From positions 372,001 to 436,000 of the forward strand of contig NZ_CP045920.1 of assembly GCF_009660225.1 (NCBI RefSeq): 64,000 nt of DNA, given 5' to 3'. A model generated the notes under the pieces. It was given only the letters and a program-made list of their open reading frames with translations, ran no database searches and was not told where the DNA came from. The stretch comes from Pseudactinotalea sp. HY158. GTDB lineage: Bacteria > Actinomycetota > Actinomycetes > Actinomycetales > Beutenbergiaceae. Position numbers and translations under genes: made by a program. This document shows, piece by piece, positions 1 to 9,889 of this stretch (position 1 is its first letter; each line of letters begins with the position of its first letter).

Positions 1-274
1 TGGGGCCCTCCACCTCGACCTTCCCGGCCGAGAGGATGTCGCCGTTCGGGCCGGTCACGATGACCTCGGTGCCCAGGTCGGTGATGTCCTCGTTGAACGT
101 GAGCGTCACCTCCCCCGGGGTGCTCGCCAGCTGATCCCCCTCGCCGGGGACGGCGCCGGTGAGCGCGCTGTGTGCGAGAGCGGGGGCGCCGAGGAGGGGA
201 AGCAGCAGCAGCGCGGCCGCGAATGCCGACGCGAGGAGGACGATCGTGCGAGCGGGGACCCGAATGAGACGCAT
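1..274 (-). CDS. CopC-domain copper-binding protein, 5' part only
   Basis: This is the first 91 codons of an exported copper-resistance CopC-type protein; the rest lies beyond the window edge. An N-terminal signal peptide (basic start, long Ala/Leu core) ends in PALA, so cleavage would leave His35 as the mature N-terminus. That is the usual first copper ligand of CopC. The following segment, HSALTGAVPGEGDQL then VTLTFNEDI, is the typical start of the CopC beta-sandwich. In actinobacteria this domain often continues into a CopD-like membrane part or a C-terminal TM anchor (YcnJ/YcnI context), which cannot be seen here. The start at 274 is the first ATG before a clear signal sequence. The gene diverges from prpD with about 90 bp between them. 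Confidence 0.8.
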   Translation of the reverse strand, partial: MRLIRVPARTIVLLASAFAAALLLLPLLGAPALAHSALTGAVPGEGDQLASTPGEVTLTFNEDITDLGTEVIVTGPNGDILSAGKVEVEGP

Positions 275-365
275 GCCGCCAGTGTAGGCGGCGCCCGAAC
301 GCCTCCCCGGGCCCCGCCCGGACGTGACCCTTGCCACATCCGGCCCGGGCGCATAGGAAGGAGGC

Positions 366-1877
366 ATGGCCCTCGTCCACGACCTCCACGTCCACCCCAG
401 CGCCGACGACCTGCCCCGCACCGGCCAGCTGGCGTGGCGGCTCGCCGAACTGGCCACCGACCAGGTCGCCGTCGACGAGGACGTCGCGGAGATGATCGTC
501 AACCGGGTCATCGACAACGCCGCCGTGGCCACCGCCTCCCTCGCCCGCGCCCCGGTCGTGGCCGCCCGCGCCCAGGCCCGCGCCCATCCGTACCGCCCGG
601 GCGCCGCCGTGTTCGGGGTCGAGGGCAGCTACGGACCGGAGTGGGCGGCCTGGGCCAACGGCGTGGCCGTGCGCGAACTCGACTTCCACGACACGTTCCT
701 CGCCGCCGACTACTCGCACCCGGCCGACAACATCCCCCCGCTCGTCGCGACCGCCCAGCACGTCGGGGCCACGGGGGCCGACCTCGTGCGCGGCATCGCC
801 ACGGCCTATGAGATCCAGGTCTCCCTCGTCAAGGCGATCAGCCTCCACGCCCACAAGATCGACCACGTCGCGCACCTCGCGCCGGCGGCGGCGGCCGGGA
901 TCGGCACCATGCTCGGGCTGGAGGAGACCACGATCTTCCAGGCCATCGGCCAGGCCCTCCACACGAGCACCGCCACGCGGCAGTCCCGCAAGGGCCACAT
1001 CTCCACCTGGAAGGCCTACGCCCCCGCCCTCGCCGGGAAGATCGCGATCGAGTCGGTCGACCGGGCGATGCGCGGCCAGAGCTCGCCGGAACCGATCTAC
1101 GAGGGGGAGGACGGCGTCGTGGCCCGACTCCTCGACGGCCCCGACGCCCACTACACGGTGCCGCTGCCCGCCCCCGGCGAGCCCAAGCGCGCGATCCTCG
1201 AGACGTACACGAAGGAGCATTCGGCCGAGTACCAGTCGCAGGCGCCCATCGACCTCGCCCGCCGCGTCCGCGCGGAGCATCCCGAGGTGACCGACCCGGA
1301 CAACGTCGCCGCGATCGTGTTCCACACGAGCCACCACACCCACCACGTCATCGGCTCGGGTGCGAGGGACCCGCAGAAATACGACCCCACGGCCTCCCGC
1401 GAGACCCTCGACCACTCCCTTCCCTATATCCTCGCGGTCGCCCTCCAGGACGGCGCCTGGCACCACGTCGACTCCTACCGGCCGGAGCGCGCGGCCCGCC
1501 CCGACACGGTCGAGCTCTGGCGGAAGATCAGCACGGCCGAGGATCCCGACTGGACCCGCCGCTACCACGCGGCCGATCCCGCCGAGCGGGCGTTCGGCGG
1601 ACGCCTCGAGATCACCCTGACGAACGGCCGCACCCTCACCGCCGAGATCGACGTCGCCGACGCCCACCCCCGCGGCGCCCGGCCGTTCGCGCGCGCCCAG
1701 TACCTCGACAAGTTCCACGACCTCGCCGGCCCCGTGCTCGAGCCCGCCGAAATCGACCGGTTCCTCGATCTGGCCACGGCCCTGCCCGTCCTCGACCCGG
1801 AGGCGGTCCGCCGCCTCAACGTCGTGGCCCCGCCGGGCCTCATCGCCGCGGCCACCTCGCCGAGGGGGTTGTTCTGA
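366..1877 (+). CDS. prpD: 2-methylcitrate dehydratase PrpD
   Basis: This is a MmgE/PrpD-family dehydratase (503 aa, normal length) that converts 2-methylcitrate to 2-methyl-cis-aconitate in the cytoplasmic methylcitrate cycle, which oxidises propionyl-CoA to pyruvate. The family-typical [18 protein letters not shown] block lies near residues 100-120, and the long helical MmgE/PrpD core continues to the C-terminus. The start is set by a strong ribosome site, AGGAAGGAGG, five to six bases before ATG 366. It is the first gene of prpDBC; its TGA overlaps the prpB ATG (TGATG), so the two are translationally coupled. No prpR-type regulator is adjacent. The order D-B-C matches many actinobacterial prp operons. 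Confidence 0.95.
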   Translation: MALVHDLHVHPSADDLPRTGQLAWRLAELATDQVAVDEDVAEMIVNRVIDNAAVATASLARAPVVAARAQARAHPYRPGAAVFGVEGSYGPEWAAWANGVAVRELDFHDTFLAADYSHPADNIPPLVATAQHVGATGADLVRGIATAYEIQVSLVKAISLHAHKIDHVAHLAPAAAAGIGTMLGLEETTIFQAIGQALHTSTATRQSRKGHISTWKAYAPALAGKIAIESVDRAMRGQSSPEPIYEGEDGVVARLLDGPDAHYTVPLPAPGEPKRAILETYTKEHSAEYQSQAPIDLARRVRAEHPEVTDPDNVAAIVFHTSHHTHHVIGSGARDPQKYDPTASRETLDHSLPYILAVALQDGAWHHVDSYRPERAARPDTVELWRKISTAEDPDWTRRYHAADPAERAFGGRLEITLTNGRTLTAEIDVADAHPRGARPFARAQYLDKFHDLAGPVLEPAEIDRFLDLATALPVLDPEAVRRLNVVAPPGLIAAATSPRGLF

Positions 1878-2806
1878 TGCTCCACGCCCGCACCTCCGCC
1901 GCCGAGCGGCGGCGTCTGCTGCGCGAGGCCCTGAACGAGGCACGGCGTATGGACGACGTCCTCCAGTTCCCGGGTGCGTTCAACCCGCTGTCGGCTCGCC
2001 TCGTCGAAAAACACGGATTCGCCGGCGTGTACGTGTCCGGTGCGGTGCTTTCGGCCGACCTCGGATTGCCGGACATCGGGCTGACGACGGCGACCGAGGT
2101 CGCGGGGAGGGCCGGGCAGATCGCCCGCGTCACGAACTTGCCGGCGATCGTCGACGCCGACACCGGCTTCGGGGAGCCGATGAACGTGGCCCGCACGATC
2201 CAGCTGCTCGAGGACGCCGGCATCGCGGGCGCCCACATCGAGGACCAGGTCAACCCCAAACGCTGCGGCCACCTCGACGGGAAGGCGGTGGTCGACGTCC
2301 ATACGGCCGCGCAGCGGATACGCGCGGCCGCGGCCGCGCGCCGGGACGAGAACTTCCTGCTCATCGCGCGCACCGATGTCCGGGCGATCGAGGGCCTGGA
2401 CGCGACGATCGACCGGGCGCGGGCGCTCGTGGCCGCCGGGGCCGAGGCGATCTTCCCCGAGGCGCTGCGGGACCTCGACGAGTTCGCCGCCGTGGCCGGA
2501 GCACTCGACGTGCCCGTACTCGCGAACATGACCGAGTTCGGCAAGTCCGACCTGTTCACCCTCGAGCAGCTGCGCGGGGCCGGGGTGCGGATGGTCATCT
2601 ATCCGGTCACGCTGCTGCGGCTGGCGATGGGCGCCGCGGACGCCGGCCTCGCCCGGATCGCGGCCGACGGGAGCCAGGCCGGGGTGGTCGATCGGATGCA
2701 GACCCGTGCCGAGCTGTACGACCTGCTCGACTACGCCGGCTACAACGTCTTCGACGACGCGATCTACACGTACCGGCCGCCAACGCAAGGAGGATCCGAT
2801 GAGTGA
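1877..2806 (+). CDS. prpB: methylisocitrate lyase PrpB
   Basis: This isocitrate lyase/PEP mutase superfamily enzyme (309 aa) cleaves 2-methylisocitrate to pyruvate and succinate. The signature KRCGH, with catalytic Cys130, is at residues 128-132, and the metal-binding DADTG is at 93-97; both are intact. It starts one base inside the prpD stop and ends eight bases inside prpC, so the three genes form one tightly coupled unit. Its short length and the KRCGH context favour methylisocitrate lyase over glyoxylate-cycle isocitrate lyase, and the neighbours confirm this. Confidence 0.95.
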   Translation: MLHARTSAAERRRLLREALNEARRMDDVLQFPGAFNPLSARLVEKHGFAGVYVSGAVLSADLGLPDIGLTTATEVAGRAGQIARVTNLPAIVDADTGFGEPMNVARTIQLLEDAGIAGAHIEDQVNPKRCGHLDGKAVVDVHTAAQRIRAAAAARRDENFLLIARTDVRAIEGLDATIDRARALVAAGAEAIFPEALRDLDEFAAVAGALDVPVLANMTEFGKSDLFTLEQLRGAGVRMVIYPVTLLRLAMGAADAGLARIAADGSQAGVVDRMQTRAELYDLLDYAGYNVFDDAIYTYRPPTQGGSDE

Positions 2807-3914
2807 CATCCACAAGGGGCTGGTCGGGGTCGTGGCCGATGAGACCGCGATCTCCAAGGTCGACCCCGACACGAACTCGCTGCTGTACCGGGGCTACCCC
2901 GTGCAGGAGCTCGCCGCGACGTGCACCGTGGAGGAGGTGGCCCACGTGCTCTGGCGCGGCGACCTGCCGAGCCCCGCGGAGCTGGCCGACCTGTGTGAGC
3001 GGGAACGCTCCCAGCGGGACCTGCCCGAGCCGGTCGTGCGCGCCCTCCTCGAGACCCCGACGGGGGCGCACCCGATGGACGTGGTGCGCTCCGCCGTCTC
3101 CCTGCTCGGCGCGCACGACCCGGCCGCAGCCGACTCCTCCCCGGAGGCCGAGCAGGCCAAGGCGATCCGGCTGTTCGCCCAGCTCCCGACCGTGGTCGCA
3201 CTCGATCAGCGGCGCCGCCGCGGCCAGGAGCCGGTCGCGCCCGATCCGGACCTGGGATATGCCGCGAACTTCCTCGCGATGACGTTCGGTCGGGCGCCGG
3301 AGGCGGTGGACGAGCGGGCCTTCGCGACGTCGATGATCCTCTACGCCGAGCACTCCTTCAACGCCTCCACCTTCACGGCCCGGGTCATCACCTCGACGGA
3401 GGCGGACCTGCACTCGGCCGTGACCGGCGCGGTCGGGGCGCTCAAGGGGCCGCTGCACGGGGGCGCGAACGAGGCGGTCATGGCGGCGTTCGGTGAGATC
3501 GGCTCGGCCGACCGGGTCGAGGAGTGGCTCACCGAGGCGCTGGCGAACCACCGCAAGATCATGGGCTTCGGCCACCGGGTGTACACGAACGGTGATTCCC
3601 GCGTGCCCACGATGAAGGCCGTACTCGACGAGCTCGTCACCCGACACGACCGGGCCGACCTGGGTCGGATGTACGCCGCGCTCGAGACGGAGATGGCCGA
3701 GCGGAAGGACATCAAGCCGAACCTCGACTACCCGGCCGGTCCCGCCTATCACCTGCTCGGCTTCGACTCCTCGACGTTCACGCCGCTGTTCGTGGCGGCC
3801 CGGGTGGTCGGGTGGACCGCCCACATCATGGAGCAGCGGGCCGACAACGCCCTCATCCGGCCGCTGAGCGAGTACTCCGGGCCCGCGCAACGCTCCGTGC
3901 CCGGTCCCCGGTAG
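2799..3914 (+). CDS. prpC: 2-methylcitrate synthase PrpC
   Basis: This citrate synthase-family protein (371 aa) condenses propionyl-CoA with oxaloacetate to 2-methylcitrate. It shows the small-type citrate synthase motifs: MILYAEHSFNASTFTARV, GPLHGGANEAV with a catalytic His, GFGHRVY with the second His, and NLDYPAG with the catalytic Asp. The start at ATG 2799 is chosen because AAGGAGG sits seven bases upstream; the frame is open further upstream but only inside prpB. It overlaps prpB by eight bases. The enzyme is called methylcitrate rather than citrate synthase from operon context; many such enzymes have some citrate synthase activity as well. Confidence 0.93.
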   Translation: MSDIHKGLVGVVADETAISKVDPDTNSLLYRGYPVQELAATCTVEEVAHVLWRGDLPSPAELADLCERERSQRDLPEPVVRALLETPTGAHPMDVVRSAVSLLGAHDPAAADSSPEAEQAKAIRLFAQLPTVVALDQRRRRGQEPVAPDPDLGYAANFLAMTFGRAPEAVDERAFATSMILYAEHSFNASTFTARVITSTEADLHSAVTGAVGALKGPLHGGANEAVMAAFGEIGSADRVEEWLTEALANHRKIMGFGHRVYTNGDSRVPTMKAVLDELVTRHDRADLGRMYAALETEMAERKDIKPNLDYPAGPAYHLLGFDSSTFTPLFVAARVVGWTAHIMEQRADNALIRPLSEYSGPAQRSVPGPR

Positions 3915-3923
3915 CCACGCGGA

Positions 3924-3949
3924 TCCCCCGCGTGCCCCGTGCGGGGGTC
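3924..3949. terminator. possible bidirectional terminator after prpC
   Basis: A GC-only hairpin (CCCCCGC at 3925-3931 pairing with GCGGGGG at 3941-3947) lies between the convergent prpC and the next minus-strand gene. There is no T-tract, so this is a weak call. Confidence 0.4.
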
Positions 3950-4277
3950 AGGAATCGTTCGCCGAGCCCGGTCGCCCGTCCCGCAGGAAGAGCATCTCGA
4001 CCCCGAGGATGATCGCGCACAGCACGCCGAGCGAGCCCGGAATCGCCACGAGCGCGACGTGGATCCGCTCGCTGTCGTCGGGGAGGAACATGTCGACCCA
4101 GCCGAGGGTGAGCGCGGCCGCGGTGGAGATGCCGCCGATGCGGGAGGAGTATTCGAACAGCCGCGCGTGCCATTGATCGCCGGGCGTGCGGCTGCGAATG
4201 TCGATGCTGAAGAAGATGAGCAGCACGGCAAGAAACGAGATGAGGCTGACGAGCTCGCTCGACGGCATATGGCGCAT
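3948..4277 (-). CDS. small membrane protein of unknown function
   Basis: This 109-aa protein is not recognised. Three hydrophobic stretches are visible: residues about 6-24 (SELVSLISFLAVLLIFFSI), about 48-64 (ISTAAALTLGWVDMFL), and about 75-97 (VALVAIPGSLGVLCAIILGV). Soluble loops are short and the tail is polar, so it is probably an inner-membrane protein with three TM helices. A TACAGT -10-like box lies eight bases before the ATG at 4277, which would fit a leaderless mRNA; an alternative ATG is three codons further in. It diverges from the HNH gene. No function is inferred. Confidence 0.6.
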   Translation of the reverse strand: MRHMPSSELVSLISFLAVLLIFFSIDIRSRTPGDQWHARLFEYSSRIGGISTAAALTLGWVDMFLPDDSERIHVALVAIPGSLGVLCAIILGVEMLFLRDGRPGSANDS

Positions 4278-4394
4278 GTGATCGCACTGTAGCGGGTCGT
4301 GTCATGACGTACCTGTGAATTGTCCTACGATGCGAGGACATAACAATATCGCGCGCCGTCGACGGTCCGCGTCGACAGGTGAAGGACAGCGGAT

Positions 4395-6290
4395 TTGGCA
4401 AAGAATTCGAGCGGACGCGCGCTCGGTGGGCTCATTGTCGTCGTACTCGCGGTGGCCGTTCTCGTGTTCGCGGCGGTGTGGCCGTATCTTCTGGGAACGT
4501 GGCTCGCCGGGCTGCTCGGGGCGGCGGATCCGTCGACGGCGCGCACGACCCTGGGATGGGTCTTCGAGGGGCTGTATCTGGCCGTCCTGCTCGCGGTCGG
4601 GGTGAGGTGGCTGTGGGTGCGTCACCACACCCCCGCGGACCCTCCGCCTTTCGACGAGGACGTCGCCACGAGGGTCGTGCAGTTGTTGGACGGGCACGCC
4701 GACTCGTGGTCGGATTCGCGGATTCCCGCGGGCGAGCGAGTGTCATTCACCTTCCCCGGCGTGCAATTGATCGAACTTCGCGGACGGTCGGGGGTGAGGA
4801 CTCCGATAGTCGTGGGCGATGGCGACCTGCTCATCACCGACAAGGCCGCCCGCTTTCTCGGGGAGGGCGGGCGTGCGCGGGTATGGAGGTGGGCGACGGT
4901 CGAACGCATGGAGGTCGAGCCCAGGTGGGTCCTGCTGCCCGTGAGCACCCGCGCCCTCGATTGCGGCCTCCGATTCCCGGCGGAGGTCGAGCCGGCCGGG
5001 CGAGCGGTCCTCGACGTCCTCGTTCGACGCGCCCAGGGGGCTCGACCGGAGGGAACGGATGCGATCGTGCTCGCCCTCCGGGCGGAACTCGCCGCGGCGC
5101 GCAGTCGACGGGAGTCCCGACCGGACGGCCCGGCGCCGCTGGGCCGGCGGACCATCGCACAGGTGGCCGCCGGTGTGGCAGTAGTGGCATTGATCGCGAC
5201 CGGGGGCGTCGCAGCCGGGGTGCGGGGGGCCGGTGACGCGCCGGGGAGCCTCGACGCCACCCGGGCCACCCAGGCGCCTGCAGGCCTGAGCGGTGCCGGT
5301 CAGACCGTGACGGTCGAACCCGGTGCGGATCGGGAGACTGGGTCCTCGACCCCGAGCGCAACGACGAGTGCATCGCCGGGCGCATCACCGGGCGTATCGT
5401 CGGGCGCCGAGTCCGAGGTGCTCGAGGCCGCCGTGGCCGAGGCGGACGGCGGCACGGCGCTCGCGGCCCTCGCGACCCTGCCGATCAAGGGACGCGCACC
5501 GAAGACCGGATACGACCGCGACCTCTTCGGATCGGGATGGGTCGATATCGACCGGAACGGCTGCGACACGAGGAACGACATCCTCGCCCGCGATCTGACC
5601 GTCACGACCGTCAAGCCGGGAACAGCTGGATGCGTCGTTCTCACCGGCGTGCTCGATGACCCCTATACGGCGACCACGATCGACTTCCGGCGCGGCCAGG
5701 GAACCTCGCGGGCGGTCCAGATCGATCACGTCGTCGCGCTCTCCGACGCCTGGCAGAAGGGCGCGCAACAACTCGACGACGCCACCCGCCGCCGCTTCGC
5801 GAACGACCCGCTCAACCTGCTCGCGGTCGACGGACCGGCGAATCAGGCCAAGGGCGACGGGGATGCGGCCACGTGGCTCCCCCCGAACAAGGGCTTCCGG
5901 TGCACGTACGTCGCCCGCCAGGTCGCGGTCAAGACGTCCTACGACCTCTGGGTGACGCAGGCCGAATACGACGCGATCGGCCGTGTGCTCCAGGCCTGCC
6001 CGGACGAGCCGCTGCCCGAGTCCGGCGACGAGCTGGTGATCGTCGAGGCGAGCCGGCAGATCGAGGACGAGGCCGCGCCCACGCCGGTGGCGCCCAAGCC
6101 CGCCGAGCCGAAGCCGGTGGAGCCGAAGCCCGCGGCGCCGAAGCCGGTGGCGCCCAAGCCCGACCCCGAGCCGGTCTACTACAAGAACTGCACTGCGGTC
6201 CGGGCGGCAGGTGCCGCGCCGATCTTCGCGGGCCAGCCGGGATACACCCGCAAGCTGGACCGCGACGGCGACGGCGTGGGCTGCGAGTAG
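4395..6290 (+). CDS. membrane-anchored PH-like / HNH (DUF1524) / excalibur nuclease
   Basis: A 631-aa multidomain protein. Two TM helices (about residues 10-45 and 55-75) are followed by a soluble region at 80-250 whose strand pattern ([37 protein letters not shown]) resembles a bacterial PH-like domain. A third TM helix is at 252-276, followed by a Thr/Ser/Ala-rich linker. The nuclease domain at 371-530 is of DUF1524/GmrSD-C HNH type, with [20 protein letters not shown] and [15 protein letters not shown]-rich repeat (550-590) leads to a C-terminal excalibur domain (594-631) with the Ca-binding-like [10 protein letters not shown]. Topology suggests a cytosolic PH-like part and an extracellular nuclease. 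The TTG start follows GAAGGA, but other starts are possible. It is monocistronic, ending at a strong hairpin. Domain calls are from motifs; substrate unknown. Confidence 0.8.
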   Translation: MAKNSSGRALGGLIVVVLAVAVLVFAAVWPYLLGTWLAGLLGAADPSTARTTLGWVFEGLYLAVLLAVGVRWLWVRHHTPADPPPFDEDVATRVVQLLDGHADSWSDSRIPAGERVSFTFPGVQLIELRGRSGVRTPIVVGDGDLLITDKAARFLGEGGRARVWRWATVERMEVEPRWVLLPVSTRALDCGLRFPAEVEPAGRAVLDVLVRRAQGARPEGTDAIVLALRAELAAARSRRESRPDGPAPLGRRTIAQVAAGVAVVALIATGGVAAGVRGAGDAPGSLDATRATQAPAGLSGAGQTVTVEPGADRETGSSTPSATTSASPGASPGVSSGAESEVLEAAVAEADGGTALAALATLPIKGRAPKTGYDRDLFGSGWVDIDRNGCDTRNDILARDLTVTTVKPGTAGCVVLTGVLDDPYTATTIDFRRGQGTSRAVQIDHVVALSDAWQKGAQQLDDATRRRFANDPLNLLAVDGPANQAKGDGDAATWLPPNKGFRCTYVARQVAVKTSYDLWVTQAEYDAIGRVLQACPDEPLPESGDELVIVEASRQIEDEAAPTPVAPKPAEPKPVEPKPAAPKPVAPKPDPEPVYYKNCTAVRAAGAAPIFAGQPGYTRKLDRDGDGVGCE

Positions 6291-6299
6291 CGCATCGAA

Positions 6300-6333
6300 G
6301 AAGTCCCGGGGGCCGAGGGGCCTCCGGGACTTC
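6300..6333. terminator. strong bidirectional intrinsic terminator
   Basis: A 15-bp stem (6300-6314 with 6319-6333, one G-T pair) has a GAGG loop, followed by TCTT on the plus strand and preceded by an A-rich stretch. It separates the HNH gene from the convergent tRNA-Pro and can serve both. Confidence 0.8.
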
Positions 6334-6336
6334 TCT

Positions 6337-6413
<77 letters not shown>

Positions 6414-6426
6414 ATGACCAAGGAAC

Positions 6427-6432
6427 ACTGTA
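6427..6432 (-). promoter_or_regulatory. -10 box of tRNA-Pro
   Basis: TACAGT lies 13 bases before the mature tRNA 5' end. The same hexamer is used by tRNA-Thr at 50716. Confidence 0.5.
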
Positions 6433-6520
6433 GCGGAGGAGGGGGTGATCGGCGAAATCAGCCACCGGTGCGAACCGGGCCGCCCGCGTGACGCCGGGTG
6501 GCCGCACCCCGCCCGGGCGG

Positions 6521-7465
6521 TCAGCCCGCCGCGGTCTCCGGCACGAGCGTGAGCAGGGTGGCCTCGGGCCGGCAGGCGAGCCGAACGGGCGTGAACGGTG
6601 AGGTTCCCAGGCCCGCGCTCACGTGCAACCACAGGTCGTCCGGTCCCGCCGCACCCGCGCCCGGCCGTCCGGGCCGACCCGGCCAGGGGTGCAGCCCGCT
6701 CGCGCGGCGGCGATCAAGATCACAGTTGGTCACGAGCGCGCCGAGGCCCGGCACGCAGACCTGGCCGCCGTGGGTGTGACCGGCGAGCACGAGGCGAGCT
6801 CCGTCGTCCGCCATCGCCCGCAGCACGCGCGCGTACGGCGCGTGGGTCACGCCGATGCGCACGGACGGCGCCCCGCCGGCGGGCGGATCGGCGGGGGCGG
6901 GGTAGTGGTCGGCGTCGATGTGGGCGTCGCCGGTGCCCACGAGGTCGAGGTGCACCCCGTCGAGGTCGAGCCGGCCGCGGGCGTTGTCCAGGTGCTGCCA
7001 TCCGGCGGCCGTGAGCGCGCCGACGAGTTCATCCCCCGGCAGGTTCGGCTCGGAGGGGGCGCGGTGCTTCTGGGAGGGCCCGCTGAGATAGCGCAGCGGG
7101 TTCTTCCACTCGGGGGCCACGAAGTCGTTCGAGCCGGTCACGAACGCGCCGGGCAGGTGGAGGAAGGGCAGCAGCGCGGAGAGCACCGTGGGCAGCGCGC
7201 GGGGACTCGCGAGGTTGTCACCGGTGGTGATGACCGCATCGGGCCGCTCGGCCGCGAGGGAGGCCACCCAGTCGACGCGGCGCTGCTGCCGGGGCAGCAG
7301 GTGCAGATCGGACAGGTGCAGGATCGTGCGGGCCCGGGCGCCGGGCGGCAGCACTGGCACCGTGTAGCGGCGCAGCGTGTAGGCCTCGGCCTCGACGAGG
7401 GACCAGGCGAGCACGCCCGCCCCGGCGGCTCCCACGGCGAGGGCCGCCCGGGCGAGGCCGCGCAT
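6521..7465 (-). CDS. membrane-anchored metallophosphoesterase
   Basis: This calcineurin-like phosphoesterase (314 aa) follows an N-terminal TM/signal anchor (MRGLARAALAVGAAGAGVLAWS). The metal-binding blocks are intact: HLSDLHL, TTGDNL, GSNDF (in place of the usual GNHE/D), THAPY and GHTHGGQ near the C-terminus. Such proteins hydrolyse phosphomonoesters or phosphodiesters at the outer membrane face; the substrate is unknown. The start at 7465 overlaps the ponA2 stop (ATGA), so the gene is coupled to the PBP, as Rv3683 follows ponA2 (Rv3682) in M. tuberculosis. The upstream in-frame extension is Arg/Gly-rich and lies inside ponA2, so it was not used. Confidence 0.85.
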   Translation of the reverse strand: MRGLARAALAVGAAGAGVLAWSLVEAEAYTLRRYTVPVLPPGARARTILHLSDLHLLPRQQRRVDWVASLAAERPDAVITTGDNLASPRALPTVLSALLPFLHLPGAFVTGSNDFVAPEWKNPLRYLSGPSQKHRAPSEPNLPGDELVGALTAAGWQHLDNARGRLDLDGVHLDLVGTGDAHIDADHYPAPADPPAGGAPSVRIGVTHAPYARVLRAMADDGARLVLAGHTHGGQVCVPGLGALVTNCDLDRRRASGLHPWPGRPGRPGAGAAGPDDLWLHVSAGLGTSPFTPVRLACRPEATLLTLVPETAAG

Positions 7466-9876
7466 CAGTCCTGGTCTCCGTTGTTCCCGTTGTCGCCCCG
7501 GTTCCGGCCCTTGTCGTCGTCGCCCTTGTCGTCGCCGCCCTGCTGGGTCACGGGACCGGCGCTCACCCGGATCGTCACCTGGGCGCCCGGTCGCTCCTTG
7601 CCGGTCGTCGACTGCCACGCCACCTCACCCTTGCGGGGGTACTGGTCGCTCAGCCCGGGGTCGCCGACCTGCACGCGGAAGCCGGCGGACTCGAGCCGGG
7701 CCCGGGCGTCCTGCTCGCTCAGCCCGAGCACCCAGGGCACCTGGACGCGCTCGCCGTAGATGAGCTTGTCCTGCGGGCTGGCGAACTTCTCGACCTTCCA
7801 GTCCTTGACCGAGGGCTCCATGTAGTTCTGCCAGATCGGCGCGGCCATCTTCCCGCCGTAGACGAGGTGGTAGTACTGGCCGTTGATCGTCACCCGCATC
7901 ATCGGGATCGACCCCTCGGAGTGGCCGACCCACACGGCGGTCGAGGCCTGCGGCACGTAGCCGACGAACCAGGCGGCCATGTCCTCGTTCGCGGTTCCGG
8001 TCTTTCCGGCCACGGGCCGGTTCGGCAGCCTGGCCGCATCCCCGGTGGCGCCGGCGTCGGTCACCTTGTTGAGCGCGTAGTTGACCGTGGCGGCGACCTT
8101 CGGGTCGAGCACCTCCTTGCAGTCGGCCTCCGGCACGGGCAGCTCCTCGCCGTTGCGGTCGGTCACCGAGAGGATCGCGACCGGCGTGCAGTGGGTGCCG
8201 TTGGCCGCGTACGTGGCGAACGCGGCCGCCATGGTCAGCGGTGCGATCGTGTTCGATCCGAGCACCATCGACGGGTTGAAGTTGAAGGGGTCGCCGTACT
8301 CGTTCGGCCCGGTCGCCAGGTGCACCCCCATGGAGGCGGCCGTATCGGCGATGTCGCACATGTTCAGCTGGCTGGCCATGTTGACGAACGCGGTGTTGAC
8401 CGACATCTTCGTCGCCTGCAGCACGGTCATCCGCCCGCCCGTCCCCTCGACGTTGTTCGGGGAGTAGACGCTCCCGGGGCGCCAGTTGGTGCAGCCGTCG
8501 TAGGTCCACACGCTCGGCGGGAAGTGCTGGCCGCGGGAGCCGTTGATCGGGTCCATGAGCGACTTGCCGGCCTGGAGCCAGGCGGTGAGTACGAAGGCCT
8601 TGAACGTCGAACCGACCTGGAAGCCGCTCGAGCCGCCGTAGTTCTGGTCGGTGTTGTAGTTCACCTCGGTGTTGCGCGGGTGCTTCTTCGTGGGCTTGCC
8701 GAACTTCGTGTTCTGCGCCATCGCGAGGATCTCGCCCGTGCCGGGCTCGACCGTGGAGATCGCGTTCGAGATGCCGGAGCTGTCGTCGACGGGGATCGCG
8801 TCGGTGAGCGCCTTGTACGCGTTCTTCTGCATCGCCGGATCGATCGTCGTCTTGATCGTCAGCCCGCCCTGCAGCAGCAGCCGGGACCGGTCGGCCCGGG
8901 TCTCGCCGAAGACCGGGTCGTCGAGGATGACGTCGCGCACGTACTGGCAGAAGTAGGCCGAGTTCCCGGCCGCCTCGCAGCCGCTCGAGGTCTCGTGCAC
9001 CTCGAGCATGTCCTCGACGTCGAGCGCGGTGGCCTCGGCCCGCTCGTCCTCCGTGATGATGCCCTGCTCCTGCATGAGGCGCAGCACCCGGTCCCGGCGT
9101 TCCTGGGACGCCTCCGGGTTGCGCTCGGGGTCGTAGGTCGAGGGGGAGTTCGTCACCCCCGCGAGCAGCGCGGCCTCGCTGATGCTCAGATCCTTGGCGG
9201 AGTGCCCGAAGAAGTACTGGGAGGCGGCCTCGACGCCCCAGACGCCGACGCCGAACTGGGCGATGTTCAGGTAGCCCTCGAGGATGTCCTTCTTCGATCG
9301 GGACTTCTCCACCGCGATCGCCAGCTTCGCCTCGCGCAGCTTGCGCCCCATCGTGGCCTCGGTCGCCTCCTCGTAGGACTCCTCGTCCTGCTGGATCCGG
9401 CTGTGCTCCACGAGCACGTTCTTCACGTACTGCTGGGTCAGGGTCGAGGCGCCCTGGGTGTCACCGCCGGAGAGATTGTTGACGGCGGCCCGCGCCAGGC
9501 CCTCCGGGTCGACCCCGCCGTGCTCGAAGAAGCGGCGGTCCTCGACCGCGACGACGGCCTTGCCCATGATCGGCGCGATCTCCGCCATCGGAACGACGAT
9601 GCGGTTCCACATGTAGAACCGGGCGAGCACGTCGCCGTTGCGGTCGAGCAGCACGCTCTGGTCCGACATGGTCTCGTTGCCGAGGTCCGCGGGCAGTTCG
9701 TCGAAGAGCCGGGACGACGCCTCGGTCACCTGGCCGACGGCGGCGACGGCAGGCATGACGACACCGGCCGTGAGGAGGCCGCCGAGGCCTGCGAACAACA
9801 GGAAGGCGACGAACGCGGACAGCGTCCGCGGGCCGCTCGCGCCGGAGGGACCTCCGGGCCGGGTCGGAGAAGACAT
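7465..9876 (-). CDS. ponA2: bifunctional class A penicillin-binding protein, PonA2-like
   Basis: An 803-aa peptidoglycan synthase (PonA2 of M. tuberculosis is about 810 aa). Order: a TM anchor at residues 18-50; a GT51 glycosyltransferase with EDRRFFEHGGVD (112-123) and STLTQQYVKN; a transpeptidase with STFK (about 422), SVN (about 490) and KTGT (about 620); a C-terminal PASTA domain (about 710-775); then an Asp/Gly/Asn/Lys-rich tail. All catalytic motifs are present. It polymerises and cross-links peptidoglycan outside the membrane; PASTA domains bind muropeptides or beta-lactams. The start at 9876 is preferred because it opens just before the TM segment and lies seven bases after a TAGACT -10 box, which fits a leaderless transcript. 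It is first in a two-gene unit with the phosphoesterase. Confidence 0.93.
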   Translation of the reverse strand: MSSPTRPGGPSGASGPRTLSAFVAFLLFAGLGGLLTAGVVMPAVAAVGQVTEASSRLFDELPADLGNETMSDQSVLLDRNGDVLARFYMWNRIVVPMAEIAPIMGKAVVAVEDRRFFEHGGVDPEGLARAAVNNLSGGDTQGASTLTQQYVKNVLVEHSRIQQDEESYEEATEATMGRKLREAKLAIAVEKSRSKKDILEGYLNIAQFGVGVWGVEAASQYFFGHSAKDLSISEAALLAGVTNSPSTYDPERNPEASQERRDRVLRLMQEQGIITEDERAEATALDVEDMLEVHETSSGCEAAGNSAYFCQYVRDVILDDPVFGETRADRSRLLLQGGLTIKTTIDPAMQKNAYKALTDAIPVDDSSGISNAISTVEPGTGEILAMAQNTKFGKPTKKHPRNTEVNYNTDQNYGGSSGFQVGSTFKAFVLTAWLQAGKSLMDPINGSRGQHFPPSVWTYDGCTNWRPGSVYSPNNVEGTGGRMTVLQATKMSVNTAFVNMASQLNMCDIADTAASMGVHLATGPNEYGDPFNFNPSMVLGSNTIAPLTMAAAFATYAANGTHCTPVAILSVTDRNGEELPVPEADCKEVLDPKVAATVNYALNKVTDAGATGDAARLPNRPVAGKTGTANEDMAAWFVGYVPQASTAVWVGHSEGSIPMMRVTINGQYYHLVYGGKMAAPIWQNYMEPSVKDWKVEKFASPQDKLIYGERVQVPWVLGLSEQDARARLESAGFRVQVGDPGLSDQYPRKGEVAWQSTTGKERPGAQVTIRVSAGPVTQQGGDDKGDDDKGRNRGDNGNNGDQD

Positions 9877-9883
9877 GGGGCTC

Positions 9884-9889
9884 AGTCTA
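9884..9889 (-). promoter_or_regulatory. -10 box of ponA2, probably leaderless
   Basis: TAGACT lies seven bases upstream of ATG 9876, and no Shine-Dalgarno sequence is seen. That spacing is typical of actinobacterial leaderless mRNAs. Confidence 0.5.
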
